Shown: positions 17,297 to 26,562, numbered from the stretch's first letter. The stretch: 64,000 nucleotides of DNA from Bailinhaonella thermotolerans (GCF_003594875.1 NZ_QZEY01000026.1:1-64000), one strand, 5' to 3'. The notes: generated by a model not told the origin, from the letters alone. Made by a program: numbers and translations.

Positions 17297-18838
17297 ATGG
17301 CTACTGCCACCCCTACCGTCATCGTGGCAGGAAGCGCTCCTGTCGCCGACAAACTGCGCGCCACCGGGCGCTTTCCCGAGGTTCACGGCGTCGCGTCGGC
17401 CTCCGAGCTGGCGGCCCTGGCCAGGAGCGGCACGGCCAAGCCTCCGCTGAGTTTCCTGTTCATGCCGGCGTTCGAGCTCGACATGCCGGAGTTGCCGACG
17501 GTCGCCGACATCGTGCGCACGCTGTCAGGGATGCCGGGATGCCAGGTGGCGGTCTTCGTCGCCGTTCCCGGCGCCGCCGAGCTGGTCGCGCAGAACACCT
17601 CCATCACACTCATCACCCCGCCGGTCGAGGAGGACAGGCTCCTGGCCGATCTCGGCGCGCCGCCGGGTGAGCAGCCGCGGCCGAACCTGGACTTCGGTGC
17701 GCCCGCGCCGGTCACCACGCCGCCCGGATCACCCGCGCCGCCCGCCACGGCCCCGGTCACGGCCCCGGCCGCGGCTCCGGTCACGGCTCCGGCCGCCGAG
17801 CCGGCGCGGCCCGCCTGGCGGCCCGATCCCGCACCGGCGGTATCCCCCGCCACCTTGTGGCCCGGCCCCTCCACCGCCGCCCCGGCCGTACGGCCCGCGA
17901 GCCCGTGGAACACGCCCATTCCCGCGGCCGGATCACCGGCCCCGGCGGGCGGGACGCGGCCCGCGCCCGCGCCCGCGCCCGCGGCCACAGGCCGCGGCAA
18001 GGTCATCGCCGTGACCGCGCCCAAGGGCGGTGTGGGCAAGTCGTCGCTGTCGGTGAACCTGGCCGCCTACGCCGGCAAGGCGCTGTACGGCAGCGGCCGG
18101 CGGGTCGCCCTGGTCGACACCAACTTCCAGCAGGCCGACGTCGGCAAGTATCTGGGGCGGACGAGTCCCAGCATCGTCGACCTCGTCCGCCAGCCGGAGG
18201 CCATCACCCCCGGCCGCATCGACGACTACCTGGTGCACCACGACCAGATCGCGCTGTCGGCGCTGCTGGGCCCTCCGGACGCCATGATGGCCAACCCCGG
18301 GACGGTCAACGCGGGCGTGTACCAGCAGATCATCGAGATCCTGCGGGACCTGTACGCCTACATCGTCGTCGACACCCCCGTGGCCGAGCTGTACCACGAC
18401 ACGTTCATCGATCTGGTGCTGCCGCAGGCGGACCACATCGTGGTGCCGCTGGAGCCCAACCGCGTCACCCTCGAGGACGCCGCCGGCTGGCTGAGCGCCA
18501 TCACCGCCCCGGCGCACGCCGGGGGCAACGGGGTGGACCGCGCCAAGATCGCGCTGGTGCTGAACCGGGCCCGGATCGGGGTGAACCTGGACCCCGACGA
18601 GGTCAGCGGGGTGATGTCGGGCTGGCGCTTCATCGGGATGATCCCCGAGAGCGACGACTGGCTCCAGGCGGTCAACACCCATCAGCTCCTGGCTCTGCAG
18701 GGCAACAGGGAACTGGACGCCATCTTCCGCAGCATGCTCACCGAGCTGACCGGCGACGCGCAGTTCGCCATCGCCGGCCCGGCCTCGGACGCCCCCAGGA
18801 AGCGCGGGGGGCTGCTGTCCCGGCTCGGCCGCAAGTGA
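17297..18838 (+). CDS. CpaE/TadZ-like ParA-superfamily ATPase
   Basis: A 513-residue protein. The first ~120 residues look like a degenerate receiver-type domain, as in CpaE/TadZ. A Pro/Ala-rich linker follows to about residue 235. Then comes a MinD/ParA ATPase: deviant Walker A APKGGVGKSSLSVNLA (~242-257), LVDTNFQQADVGKYLG, VVDTPVAEL and LVLNRAR. In Tad and Flp pilus and some secretion systems, CpaE/TadZ localises the machinery at the membrane or pole. The next gene resembles CpaF, the usual partner, in matching order 31 bp downstream, which supports this reading over a plasmid-partition ParA. A separate partition-type ParA is encoded at 47829. Confidence 0.75.
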   Translation: MATATPTVIVAGSAPVADKLRATGRFPEVHGVASASELAALARSGTAKPPLSFLFMPAFELDMPELPTVADIVRTLSGMPGCQVAVFVAVPGAAELVAQNTSITLITPPVEEDRLLADLGAPPGEQPRPNLDFGAPAPVTTPPGSPAPPATAPVTAPAAAPVTAPAAEPARPAWRPDPAPAVSPATLWPGPSTAAPAVRPASPWNTPIPAAGSPAPAGGTRPAPAPAPAATGRGKVIAVTAPKGGVGKSSLSVNLAAYAGKALYGSGRRVALVDTNFQQADVGKYLGRTSPSIVDLVRQPEAITPGRIDDYLVHHDQIALSALLGPPDAMMANPGTVNAGVYQQIIEILRDLYAYIVVDTPVAELYHDTFIDLVLPQADHIVVPLEPNRVTLEDAAGWLSAITAPAHAGGNGVDRAKIALVLNRARIGVNLDPDEVSGVMSGWRFIGMIPESDDWLQAVNTHQLLALQGNRELDAIFRSMLTELTGDAQFAIAGPASDAPRKRGGLLSRLGRK

Positions 18839-18869
18839 CCGGCACCCCTCAACCACCTCAGGAGCATTG

Positions 18870-20420
18870 ATGTCCACGTGGAACAGCCTGTTCGACCCCT
18901 CGGCCCCGGCCGAGGACCCCGCCCCGGACACCGCCTCCCCCAGCTGGGGGGACCTGTTCGGCGCGGACACCCCCGGCACGACCACCACCGGCACGGCCAC
19001 CACCGGCACGGGCAGCACCGGCGCGGCCACCACCGGCGCGGCCGGTTCCAGCGGGGACGGCACCGGCCCGGCCGGTCCGTCCCCGTCCCCGGCGCGCCCC
19101 GCCCCCGCGGCCCGGCCCGCCGCGGCGGACGGCCCGCCCGCACCCGCCGCGGCGGCCCCGGCAGCACCGGCCGCGAGTGCCCCGGCCGCCCCGGCTTTCC
19201 CCGCCTCCTTCCCGGTGGCCGGGCAGACGCCCGGCGGACCGGCCACGCCGGCGGACAGCGCCACCGAATGGAAACCGCTGCGCCCCGCCGGGGCCGCGGC
19301 GGCCACTCCCGCCGCCCCCGCCACCGGGAACGGCCCCACGCCGCCTCCGGCCGTACCCGCCGCGACGGCCCAGGCCCCCGACCGGCGAGCGGACCCGGCC
19401 ACGACCGGTCAGCCGGCGGGCGAGGCGACCCCCGATGACCGCGGCACGACCCCCGGCGGCACGACGGCAGGGGACCCGCCCGGCGAAGGCGGCGCCTCGT
19501 CCCTGGCCGTGCTGCTCGGTCACCGGGACGCGGAACTGCACCGGGCCGAACCCGACGCCGGATGGGCCGAGGTGGCCAAGGCCGCCCGGCAGGGAACCTG
19601 GCCGGACCTGAAGACCCTGGCCGGGGCGGAGGACACCGCCCAGCACGACAAGCACATCGCCGCGCTGGCCAAGACCGCCCCCGCCGGAGTCCCCGCCGAC
19701 CGCCTCTACGCCCACCTGTCCGGATGGGGCCCGCTGTGGGAGCACTGGCGCGACCCCCGCGTCAGCGCCGTCTACATCGACGGGCGGGCCGTGTCCGTCC
19801 TGCGCGACGGCGCCGTGACCCCCGTCCCCGGATTCGCCCGCGGCAAGGACGCCGCCGCGGTGATCGGCCGGCTGCTCGGCGGCGGCGACCCGCCCCCCTC
19901 CGGCGGCGGCACCCGCAAGATCCCCGGAGGCGAGCTGTGGCGGCACGGCACGACCACCGTCCTGGAGAAGACCGAGCCCGCGGCACCGGCCCCCGCCGAC
20001 GCCGGCCTGGAGGAACTCGTCCAGGCCGGGGTGCTGTCCGGCGGGCACGCCGCGCACCTGGCGCGCATCGTGCTCAGCGGCGGCCGCGTCGTGGTCAACG
20101 GCCCGCACGCCCACGTGCTCATCCAGGCACTGGCCCAGTTCATCCCGGTGGGCAGCCGCGTCTACACCGGCGGAGTGCCCACCGTCCCGGGCCGCTTCTG
20201 CCCCGGGCTCCCCGCGGGGGCGGTTCCCGCCCGCCATGTGCAGCACGCCGACTATGTGGTGGGCACGCACCTGGGCAAGGACGCCGAGCGCGTGACCGCG
20301 CTCGGCCAGGCGGGCGCCATCATCGGCAACCCCGCCTCCGCGCTGGAGGCCGAGGCGGTCGTGACCCTGCTGGGCGCGGGCGCCCGCATGCGCGCCGCGA
20401 ACGTCCGCATCCGCGGCTGA
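18870..20420 (+). CDS. CpaF/VirB11-like protein with lost P-loop (predicted pseudo-ATPase)
   Basis: A 516-residue protein; CAGGAG precedes ATG 18870. Residues 1-210 are disordered (Ala, Pro, Thr, Gly). From about residue 285, LSGWGPLWEHWRDPRVSAVYIDG parallels the CpaF region that begins with a GPL-x(4)-DP-x-V pattern. Later, LVQAGVLSGGHAAHLARIV and ALAQFIPVGSRVYTGG parallel the CpaF segments flanking its Walker A. In between, where CpaF/VirB11 has GGTGSGKTT, this protein has VVNGPHAHVLI, so the nucleotide-binding loop is gone. I infer a catalytically dead relative acting as a structural or regulatory subunit alongside the CpaE-like protein. The similarity is partial and should be verified by profile search. 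Confidence 0.55.
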   Translation: MSTWNSLFDPSAPAEDPAPDTASPSWGDLFGADTPGTTTTGTATTGTGSTGAATTGAAGSSGDGTGPAGPSPSPARPAPAARPAAADGPPAPAAAAPAAPAASAPAAPAFPASFPVAGQTPGGPATPADSATEWKPLRPAGAAAATPAAPATGNGPTPPPAVPAATAQAPDRRADPATTGQPAGEATPDDRGTTPGGTTAGDPPGEGGASSLAVLLGHRDAELHRAEPDAGWAEVAKAARQGTWPDLKTLAGAEDTAQHDKHIAALAKTAPAGVPADRLYAHLSGWGPLWEHWRDPRVSAVYIDGRAVSVLRDGAVTPVPGFARGKDAAAVIGRLLGGGDPPPSGGGTRKIPGGELWRHGTTTVLEKTEPAAPAPADAGLEELVQAGVLSGGHAAHLARIVLSGGRVVVNGPHAHVLIQALAQFIPVGSRVYTGGVPTVPGRFCPGLPAGAVPARHVQHADYVVGTHLGKDAERVTALGQAGAIIGNPASALEAEAVVTLLGAGARMRAANVRIRG

Positions 20421-20431
20421 CCCCGCCGCAC

Positions 20432-20475
20432 CACGGCCCGCCCTGCCCGGCTCTGCCGGACGGGGGCGGGCCGTG
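20432..20475 (+). terminator. Terminator after the CpaF-like gene
   Basis: A 12-bp perfect stem, CACGGCCCGCCC (20432-20443) with 20464-20475, enclosing a GC-rich loop that can itself pair. It begins 11 nt after the stop. Confidence 0.55.
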
Positions 20476-20534
20476 TTGGCGCCGGCGCCGGGGCGGTCAC
20501 GGTCGGCCACCGCAACCGGCGAAAGGGAGAACAC

Positions 20535-21671
20535 ATGCCGTCTTCGTCTATTCGTCACACCCTGGACCAGGCGGCACGGGGCCTGCGCGCGCGGGCCGCC
20601 GACACCGGCGGCCCCGCCTGGACCCCCCAGATGGTCGCCGACGTCGCCCGCCTGACCAGCAGGGGATTCGACCCCGTCAACACCGCCGAACGCGCACGGA
20701 TCCCGGTGGAGACGGTCCATGAGATCATCCGCCGCCTGGGCACCTTCCTGTCCACCGCGGCCAAGGTCAAAGTCCACGTCGTCGACCCCGCCGACCTGGG
20801 CGTCCTGCTCCCCCTGCGCGCCGACCCGCGGACGGCGCGCAGCGCCCGGCGCGGCCGCCGCCCCTCACGCGGCCAGCCGGCATTCGCCCCCCGCTCGCCG
20901 GACCAGGTCGTCGTGCCCTGGGGCTACCGCTTCCGCCGGGGCGGGCACAGCAGCGACATGCGCCAAGCCGCCGCACTGGTCGCCGCCGCCCACGAGCAGG
21001 GCCTGCTCGGCCCCGGGATGATCACACGCTTCCTGGGCCGGGTCCAGCCCCCGCGGCTGCGGGTGGTGACCTTCGCCGACCTGTGCGTGGTCTGGATGCT
21101 GGCCGCCCATGGCAGATTCACCGAACTGGCGGCGGCGGAGTTCGTCACGGCCCACTACGCCGCGATCGCGGCCGAGGCCTACCAGGTGCTGGAATCGGGC
21201 CGCGCCCAGGCCGGCGCGGCGCTGACCCGGCTGCTGGGCACCGACCGGCCACCCCGCGGACGGCTCACCTCGCTGTGCGCGGCGGCCTCCCCGCTGGCCG
21301 AGCCCGCCGTGGCGCGCCTGCGCCGCGACCTGGCCCGCGCCGGCGGCGACGATGAGCTCATCCGTGCCGCCCTGGGCCGGTTCCGGGCCGCGAACCGGCA
21401 CCTGGACCCGCCCGGCAGCGTCGCCGAGCTGACCCAAGGTCAGGTCCTGCGGATCGCCCAGGCCGCCGGCCTGGCCGGCCGCCAGGTCACCGCCGCCCTG
21501 ACCCGCGACATCCAGGCCCGGCTCGCCGACCTGGATCTGCTGGAGGACGGCGACCAGCTCGTCCCCCTGGGCGTGAGCGCGACCTTCGCCGGACGCCAGG
21601 AGGACTATTGGGCGGCGATGCGCGCGCGGGCCCAAGGCCGTACCGACTGGGCACGGCCGCTCCTGTCCTGA
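20535..21671 (+). CDS. Hypothetical protein with N-terminal HTH-like segment
   Basis: A 378-residue protein; AAAGGGAG lies 5 nt before the ATG. Residues ~30-75 (QMVADVARLTSRGFDPVNTA, then IPVETVHEIIRRLG) have the spacing of a helix-turn-helix that may read DNA. Residues 75-120 are basic and low in complexity. The remaining ~250 residues are mainly helical with no motif I recognise. Location between the CpaE/CpaF-like genes and the sigma factor, with terminators on both sides, makes it a single-gene unit. A regulator of the module is possible but unproven. Confidence 0.6.
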   Translation: MPSSSIRHTLDQAARGLRARAADTGGPAWTPQMVADVARLTSRGFDPVNTAERARIPVETVHEIIRRLGTFLSTAAKVKVHVVDPADLGVLLPLRADPRTARSARRGRRPSRGQPAFAPRSPDQVVVPWGYRFRRGGHSSDMRQAAALVAAAHEQGLLGPGMITRFLGRVQPPRLRVVTFADLCVVWMLAAHGRFTELAAAEFVTAHYAAIAAEAYQVLESGRAQAGAALTRLLGTDRPPRGRLTSLCAAASPLAEPAVARLRRDLARAGGDDELIRAALGRFRAANRHLDPPGSVAELTQGQVLRIAQAAGLAGRQVTAALTRDIQARLADLDLLEDGDQLVPLGVSATFAGRQEDYWAAMRARAQGRTDWARPLLS

Positions 21672-21806
21672 CCTGGCCGATGCCCCGCGCAGCCCGGCCG
21701 GCGGCCACGGCCAGGTGACGCCCGCTCCGGCCACGACGGCGCGGGCGGCGCGGGCGGCCGAGGCCCGGCAAGGACGCCGAAGCCCGGCAAGGGCACGGAA
21801 AGACCC

Positions 21807-21840
21807 GAAAGGGAGAGGAAGGCGACTTCCTCTCCCTTTC
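21807..21840 (+). terminator. Strong intrinsic terminator
   Basis: A perfect 15-bp stem, GAAAGGGAGAGGAAG (21807-21821) with 21826-21840, and a GCGA loop. Its purine-rich 5' arm and pyrimidine-rich 3' arm stand out from the local sequence. Confidence 0.8.
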
Positions 21841-22016
21841 TCGTACGGCCGGCCGCGGGGCATCTCGGATACGGCGCGCGCCGGGGGCGTTTCCCCATGC
21901 GGCCTCCAGCCGGAGGGCACCGTGGACGCGCGGCGTGATCACGCCGCCTCTCCCGGGACGCGGTGGCGGCGCCGGGCCACATTGCGGCCCCGGCCACCGG
22001 GCGGACGGTCCACGGC

Positions 22017-23360
22017 GTGTCGACCTCCACAGATTCGCCCAGCAGCCGCGCACTCGCCGCCTCGGTTCCGCTCCGGGAGATGTCCCGGCATCCCGTGCTG
22101 GACCCTGCGAGCGAGGACGCCGCGGCCAAGACCTATCAGGACGGCCTGGCGGCCCGGACCGAATTGAACAGCCGCGCCCAGCATCTGAGCGCCGATGAGA
22201 TCACCGCGCTGCGCCACCGCGTCCGCGAGGGGGAACGCGCCGGCGAGCGGCTGGTCGGCTCGATGTACCGGCTGATGCTGCGCATCTGCCGCGAGCAGGC
22301 CGAAAGCCGCTACGGCCGGGCCGGCGCCGCGAAGCTGCTGGACGACCTGATGGCCGAGGCCGTCCTGGTGATGCTGGAAGCGGCGGCCCAGTACGACCCG
22401 GCCCGGGGCCCGGCCCTGCACACCTGGGCCGGCATGCGCGTGCGGGACCACATCCGCGGCGTGGTCATGCGCGGCACCGCCGCGGTGCGCTCCACCAGCT
22501 CCTGGGACCGGATGCGGCGCCTGGCCAGCGTGGAGTCCGCTGAGCTGCGCGGCGAGCTCGGCCGCCCGCCGACGATGGAGGAGCTGTCGGCCCGGCTGAT
22601 GGACCGCTGCCTGGCCTGGGCGGAGAACCGGCTGACCCCCGAGCAGCGCGAGCTGCCCGCCGGCGAGCGGCACGAGCTCATGCTCGCCAAGCTGCGCAAG
22701 CAGGGCATGCTGTCGGCGCTGGAGAACCTGGAGCGGGTCATCTCCATCGGCCAGGAGCCGGTCCGCCTGGACGAGGTGCTCAGCGACGACGGCGGCCTCA
22801 CGCTGCACGACATGATCGCCGACGAGGTCGCCCAGGACGACGTGCACACCGGCGCCGACCTGGGCGAGCTGCGCGGCACCCTGGTGGACGTCCTCAAGGA
22901 GCTCAGCCCGCGCGAGCGGGACATCCTGCTGTACCGCTACGCGTTCGTCGACGGCACCGAGTGGACCTACGGCAAGATCGCGGACCTGTACGGCGTCAGC
23001 TCCGAGCGCATCCGCCAGATCGAGAAGCAGCTGATGAACCGCCTGCTGAACAACCCGGACCTGCGCGCCCGGCTGGCGTCCCACCTGACCGGCGAAGGAG
23101 AAGGAGGCCGCTCCCGCCCCGGCACCCGCTTCGCCACCCGCCAGGCCCTGATCTCCATGGTCACCCGCCGATTACGCCACCTGCGCCACCCAAGCCCCCG
23201 CGATCCACCCCGACCGCCGGCGAGGGCGCCTGCTCGATCCAGGCGCCCTCGCCGGCCTGAGACCCGGCTCGGCGCCCCGGCCCCACCGGGCGGCGCATCC
23301 GGGGGCGCGGGTGTCAGGCGGCCTCGGCGGTGGGGGCCGCGGGGAGGGGGGCGCCGGTGA
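22017..23360 (+). CDS. Sigma-70 family RNA polymerase sigma factor
   Basis: A protein of about 447 residues from GTG 22017; GTG 21963 and ATG 22080 are alternatives and none has a clear ribosome site. Region 2 is recognisable (AKLLDDLMAEAVLVMLEAAAQYDPARGPALHTWA region, ending in RVRDHIRGVV). A region-3-like stretch follows (LGRPPTMEELSARLMDR), and region 4.2 is clear (WTYGKIADLYGVSSERIRQIEK). It should direct RNA polymerase to element-specific promoters. The last ~75 codons (after RLASHL) are basic, Pro/Arg-rich, and run through a 16-bp terminator stem and 47 nt into the 3' end of the convergent recA. That tail is probably not a conserved part of the protein; a lost stop or frameshift is possible. 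Confidence 0.8.
   Translation: MSTSTDSPSSRALAASVPLREMSRHPVLDPASEDAAAKTYQDGLAARTELNSRAQHLSADEITALRHRVREGERAGERLVGSMYRLMLRICREQAESRYGRAGAAKLLDDLMAEAVLVMLEAAAQYDPARGPALHTWAGMRVRDHIRGVVMRGTAAVRSTSSWDRMRRLASVESAELRGELGRPPTMEELSARLMDRCLAWAENRLTPEQRELPAGERHELMLAKLRKQGMLSALENLERVISIGQEPVRLDEVLSDDGGLTLHDMIADEVAQDDVHTGADLGELRGTLVDVLKELSPRERDILLYRYAFVDGTEWTYGKIADLYGVSSERIRQIEKQLMNRLLNNPDLRARLASHLTGEGEGGRSRPGTRFATRQALISMVTRRLRHLRHPSPRDPPRPPARAPARSRRPRRPETRLGAPAPPGGASGGAGVRRPRRWGPRGGGRR
23217..23255. terminator. Bidirectional terminator between sigma factor and recA genes
   Basis: A perfect 16-bp stem, CCGGCGAGGGCGCCTG (23217-23232) with 23240-23255, and a 7-nt loop. It lies inside the open frame of the sigma gene and 58 bp past the recA stop. 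Confidence 0.75.
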
Positions 23361-24417
23361 GGCGGGCGCGGACCGCGGCCTCGACCTGGGCGGCCAGATC
23401 GGGGTCGGCGGTCAGCCGCTCCTTGGCCTTCGGCTTGCCCACGCCGATCTTCTCCTCCACCGGCGTCAGCTCCGCGCCCAGATACCTGACGTACCAGGTG
23501 TTGCCGGCCTTCTCGATGACCCCGGTGCGGTCGGCCGCGTCCAGCAGCGACCCCGCGCCGTCGATGCCCTGCCCGAAGATGATGTCGTACTCGGTGTACC
23601 GGAACGGGGCGCCGACCTTGTTCTTCTTCACGGTGGCCTTGACCTGGGTCCCGACGGCCTGGCCGCCCTGCTCGATCCGCTTGGAGGGGCTGGTGCGGAC
23701 CTCGATGCGCAGCGTGGCGAAGAACGCGATCGCGCGCCCGCCGGTCGCCTTCTCCGGCGCCCCGTAGGCCTGCAGGTCGCTGCGGACCTGGTTGATCAGG
23801 CACACCAGCGTCCCGGTGCGGCCCGCCAGCGGCGCGATGACCCGCATGAACCGGCTGATCAGCCGCGCGTGCAGGCCCATGAACGCCTGCTCGGCGTCCG
23901 CCTCGACCATCGCCTTGGGCACCATGGCCGCCACCGAGTCCACGATGACCATGTCGAACGCCGTGGACTCCAGCATCGACCTGACGATCTCGATGGCCTC
24001 CTCGCCGGTGTCCGGCTGGGCCACCACGAACCGGGACTCATCGATGCCGATGTTGCGCACCAGGTCGATGTTGAGGGCGTGCTCGGCGTCGACGAACCCG
24101 ACGATCCCGCCCATGTCCTGGCAGCGCTTGGCCACCTCCAGGGCGAGGGTGGTCTTGCCTCCCGACTCGGGGCCGAACAGCTCCACGATGCGGCCGCGGG
24201 GGAAGCCGCCGGCGCCGATGGCGGCGTCCAGCCCGATGACGCCGGTCGGGATCACGTCCACGTCCAGCGCCGCGCTGTCGCTCAGCCGGCGCACCGTGGC
24301 GGGCCGCTCCTTGGCCTGGGTCTTCAAGAACATGTCGAACGCCGCGGCCTTGGCCTCGTCCAGCCGCGCCTGTGCCTCACCCACGTCTGCCCTCCGGGGG
24401 TCTGTGCCGATCGTCAT
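23314..24417 (-). CDS. recA-like: RecA recombinase homolog
   Basis: A 367-residue protein from ATG 24417 (MTIGTDPRR). RecA hallmarks are in order: RIVELFGPESGGKTTLALEV (Walker A, with Gly for the second Ser of the usual GPESSGKT), FVDAEHALN, VIVDSVAAMVPKAM (Walker B), MGLHARLISRFMR, LVCLINQVRSD and ATGGRAIAFFATLRIEV. RecA binds single-stranded DNA and drives homologous pairing and LexA cleavage. This copy is more divergent than a typical chromosomal actinobacterial RecA, and its neighbours are element genes (no recX follows), so it is probably the element's own. It is divergent from the gene at 24615. Confidence 0.9.
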   Translation of the reverse strand: MTIGTDPRRADVGEAQARLDEAKAAAFDMFLKTQAKERPATVRRLSDSAALDVDVIPTGVIGLDAAIGAGGFPRGRIVELFGPESGGKTTLALEVAKRCQDMGGIVGFVDAEHALNIDLVRNIGIDESRFVVAQPDTGEEAIEIVRSMLESTAFDMVIVDSVAAMVPKAMVEADAEQAFMGLHARLISRFMRVIAPLAGRTGTLVCLINQVRSDLQAYGAPEKATGGRAIAFFATLRIEVRTSPSKRIEQGGQAVGTQVKATVKKNKVGAPFRYTEYDIIFGQGIDGAGSLLDAADRTGVIEKAGNTWYVRYLGAELTPVEEKIGVGKPKAKERLTADPDLAAQVEAAVRARLTGAPLPAAPTAEAA

Positions 24418-24614
24418 GGTCCGGACAGTGCCGCCCCGCCCTCGCCCCGCACCCCACCACCGCGCCGGTACGGCCGGGGCGGGCGAGGCATCGTCCCCGG
24501 CCCCGCCGTACTCGCCGGCCTCGCCCGCCTCAAGACGGGCCCGGCTGGGACGGCGGCCGGACGCTGCCACGGTGCGCGCCGCGACACCACAACCGAAGAG
24601 AAGGGCGAACACCC

Positions 24615-26351
24615 GTGAGCGACATCGCCTCCGCCTTGCTGGCGGCCACAGATGACCCCGCGCACGCCGACACCCTGCTGTACCGGGCGGGACCGGCCGC
24701 GCTCCACCAGGACGTGCCCGCCTCGGCGCGGGCGCTGCGCCGCCTGTATGAGGCGATGCCCGACCAGCGCGCCGCGCTGGTGGAGAGGACCGGGAACAGC
24801 GAGTTCCTGGACTGGGTGGCCCAGACCGCCATGACCACCGCCGACCCCGGCGACACCCTGCGCTTCGTGGCGGGCAACACCCGCCTGCGCTACGAGACCG
24901 CCTGCGCGCTCATGCGGTGGGCGCAGCCCGGTCACAATCGGTGGCTGGGCCGCCGGCTGCTGATGGGCCGCCCCGCCCACGATCTGGCCCGTTTCCTGCT
25001 CGACAACAAGGAGCAGATCCTGGGGCTGGACCTGATGGACGTGGCCGCCATCCAGGTGGCGGACCTCCCCGACCCGGACGGCGTCTTCCACACCGTCGCC
25101 CAGACCGACCCCGGGCTGGCCGCCGCGCTGCGGCACACGGTCGGCTCGCGCACGTGCCCGCTCAGCTGGGCCACGGTGGCGACGATCGTCCGCGACCAGC
25201 CCTACGACCGCCACCTCGACACCCTCCTGGCCTACAGCCTGGCGGAGAACCAGAGCCTGGACGTGCGGCCCGAACAGCTGGAGCAGGTGCCGTGGGCCTG
25301 GTGCGCCAGCACCGCCGCGGCCAAGATGCACGCGGACGGCCTCCCGCCGATCCCCGCGCACCGGCTGATCACCGGGCACGGCTGGGGCGGCGTCATGATG
25401 GCGCAGCGCCTGTCCGCGTGCCTGGTCGCCACCGCGCAGGACGCCCGGCTGCTCGACCAGATCCGGTCCGACCAGCTCAAGTTCCTCACCTACACCCCCG
25501 AGGGGCTGGCCGCGGCGATCGCGCACCTGCGGTTGGCCATCTCGCCCCTCGCCGTCGGTCACATCACCGCGCGCTGGGCGAAGACGTACGACGTCGAGCA
25601 ACTCGCCCTGGCCCTTGTGGCCCACCCGCGGATCGCCCGGGCGCTGCCCACCTCGTGCTCCCTGGCGGGGACACCCGGCCTGGTCGACACCCTGGCCCGG
25701 CACGGCGCGGGCCCGGACCTGCTCGCGACCCTGATCGTCAAGATGACAGAGCCGGGCGAGGTGAGCGTGAGCGAACCCCGCGTGGTGGACATGCTCCCGG
25801 CGCGGCTGCTGCGACGACTTCGGCCGGCCACCACCGCCGTACGCGACCGCATGCTGGACCGGTTCGACCGCGACAACCTGTGGCACAGCCGGGACGAGCA
25901 GGTCGCCGAGGCCGGTGCGCAACTGGCCGCCGTCCCCGCCGGGCGGGAACGGCTGCTGGCCCGGCTGGGCGGGCTGCCCGCCCCGCTCATCGGAGCGGTG
26001 CTGCGCGGATGGCTGCACAACGAGCCCACCCGCGACGAGGTGGTCCTCCTCACGGCCACGCTCGACTTCACCGACCCCGCCGTGGCCACCCACGCCGCCG
26101 AGATCTTCTCGGCCGGCTTCGACCAAAGGCTGTGGACCGAGGAGGTGATCGCCATCCTGGTCAGGAACGCCCCCCTGCAGTGGGCGCGGCTGATCCCCCA
26201 CTCGCGCCCGGTGGCCGTCGAGGTCGCGCGGCTGCTGCGCGAACGGTTCCCCGGCCGGGGCGCGGCCGTGGAGCTGGCCACCGTCATGCTGGAGACCTGG
26301 ACCTGGACGCTGCCGGAGCTGACCGGCCTCATCGGCCCCGCCACCTCCTGA
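24615..26351 (+). CDS. Large alpha-helical protein, possible solenoid, unknown
   Basis: A 578-residue protein from GTG 24615, with GAGAAGGG upstream. It is built of many short amphipathic helices of similar length (for example DTLLYRAGPAALHQDVPASA and PAPLIGAVLRGWLHNEPTRD), suggesting a helical-repeat fold, though the repeats are weak. It is followed by a terminator and then a second helical-repeat protein gene, and a third lies at 44484. No catalytic motif is visible. These may be paralogous scaffolds specific to this kind of element; the relationship is inferred from architecture, not from strong identity. Confidence 0.55.
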   Translation: MSDIASALLAATDDPAHADTLLYRAGPAALHQDVPASARALRRLYEAMPDQRAALVERTGNSEFLDWVAQTAMTTADPGDTLRFVAGNTRLRYETACALMRWAQPGHNRWLGRRLLMGRPAHDLARFLLDNKEQILGLDLMDVAAIQVADLPDPDGVFHTVAQTDPGLAAALRHTVGSRTCPLSWATVATIVRDQPYDRHLDTLLAYSLAENQSLDVRPEQLEQVPWAWCASTAAAKMHADGLPPIPAHRLITGHGWGGVMMAQRLSACLVATAQDARLLDQIRSDQLKFLTYTPEGLAAAIAHLRLAISPLAVGHITARWAKTYDVEQLALALVAHPRIARALPTSCSLAGTPGLVDTLARHGAGPDLLATLIVKMTEPGEVSVSEPRVVDMLPARLLRRLRPATTAVRDRMLDRFDRDNLWHSRDEQVAEAGAQLAAVPAGRERLLARLGGLPAPLIGAVLRGWLHNEPTRDEVVLLTATLDFTDPAVATHAAEIFSAGFDQRLWTEEVIAILVRNAPLQWARLIPHSRPVAVEVARLLRERFPGRGAAVELATVMLETWTWTLPELTGLIGPATS

Positions 26352-26384
26352 CCCCCATCCGGCGCGCTGCGCGCCCGATCACCC

Positions 26385-26416
26385 ACGGGCCCCGGGGCAC
26401 CACCCCCGGGGCCCGT
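26385..26416 (+). terminator. Terminator hairpin
   Basis: A perfect 13-bp stem, ACGGGCCCCGGGG (26385-26397) with 26404-26416, and a 6-nt loop, 34 nt past the stop of the preceding gene. Confidence 0.7.
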
Positions 26417-26562
26417 CCCTGCCCAAGGCGCGCAACCGCCCGATGCGGGGATTACCGGCAGCCCCTCCCCGGCTCCGGAGCGCCCCGGTGGCGGTTTGCC
26501 GACCGGGCCCGGGCCAGCACGGTCCACCGCTGATCCGCCTCAAACCAGATCAGGAGGTACGC

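Noticed and set aside
18000-18838. CpaE-like ATPase considered as the plasmid-partition ParA
   Set aside because: The receiver-like N-terminus and the CpaF-like gene next to it fit a secretion or pilus context better, and a true partition-type ParA operon exists at 47829.
23311-24618. Long plus-strand ORF over recA
   Set aside because: Antisense shadow; the minus strand encodes an unmistakable RecA.
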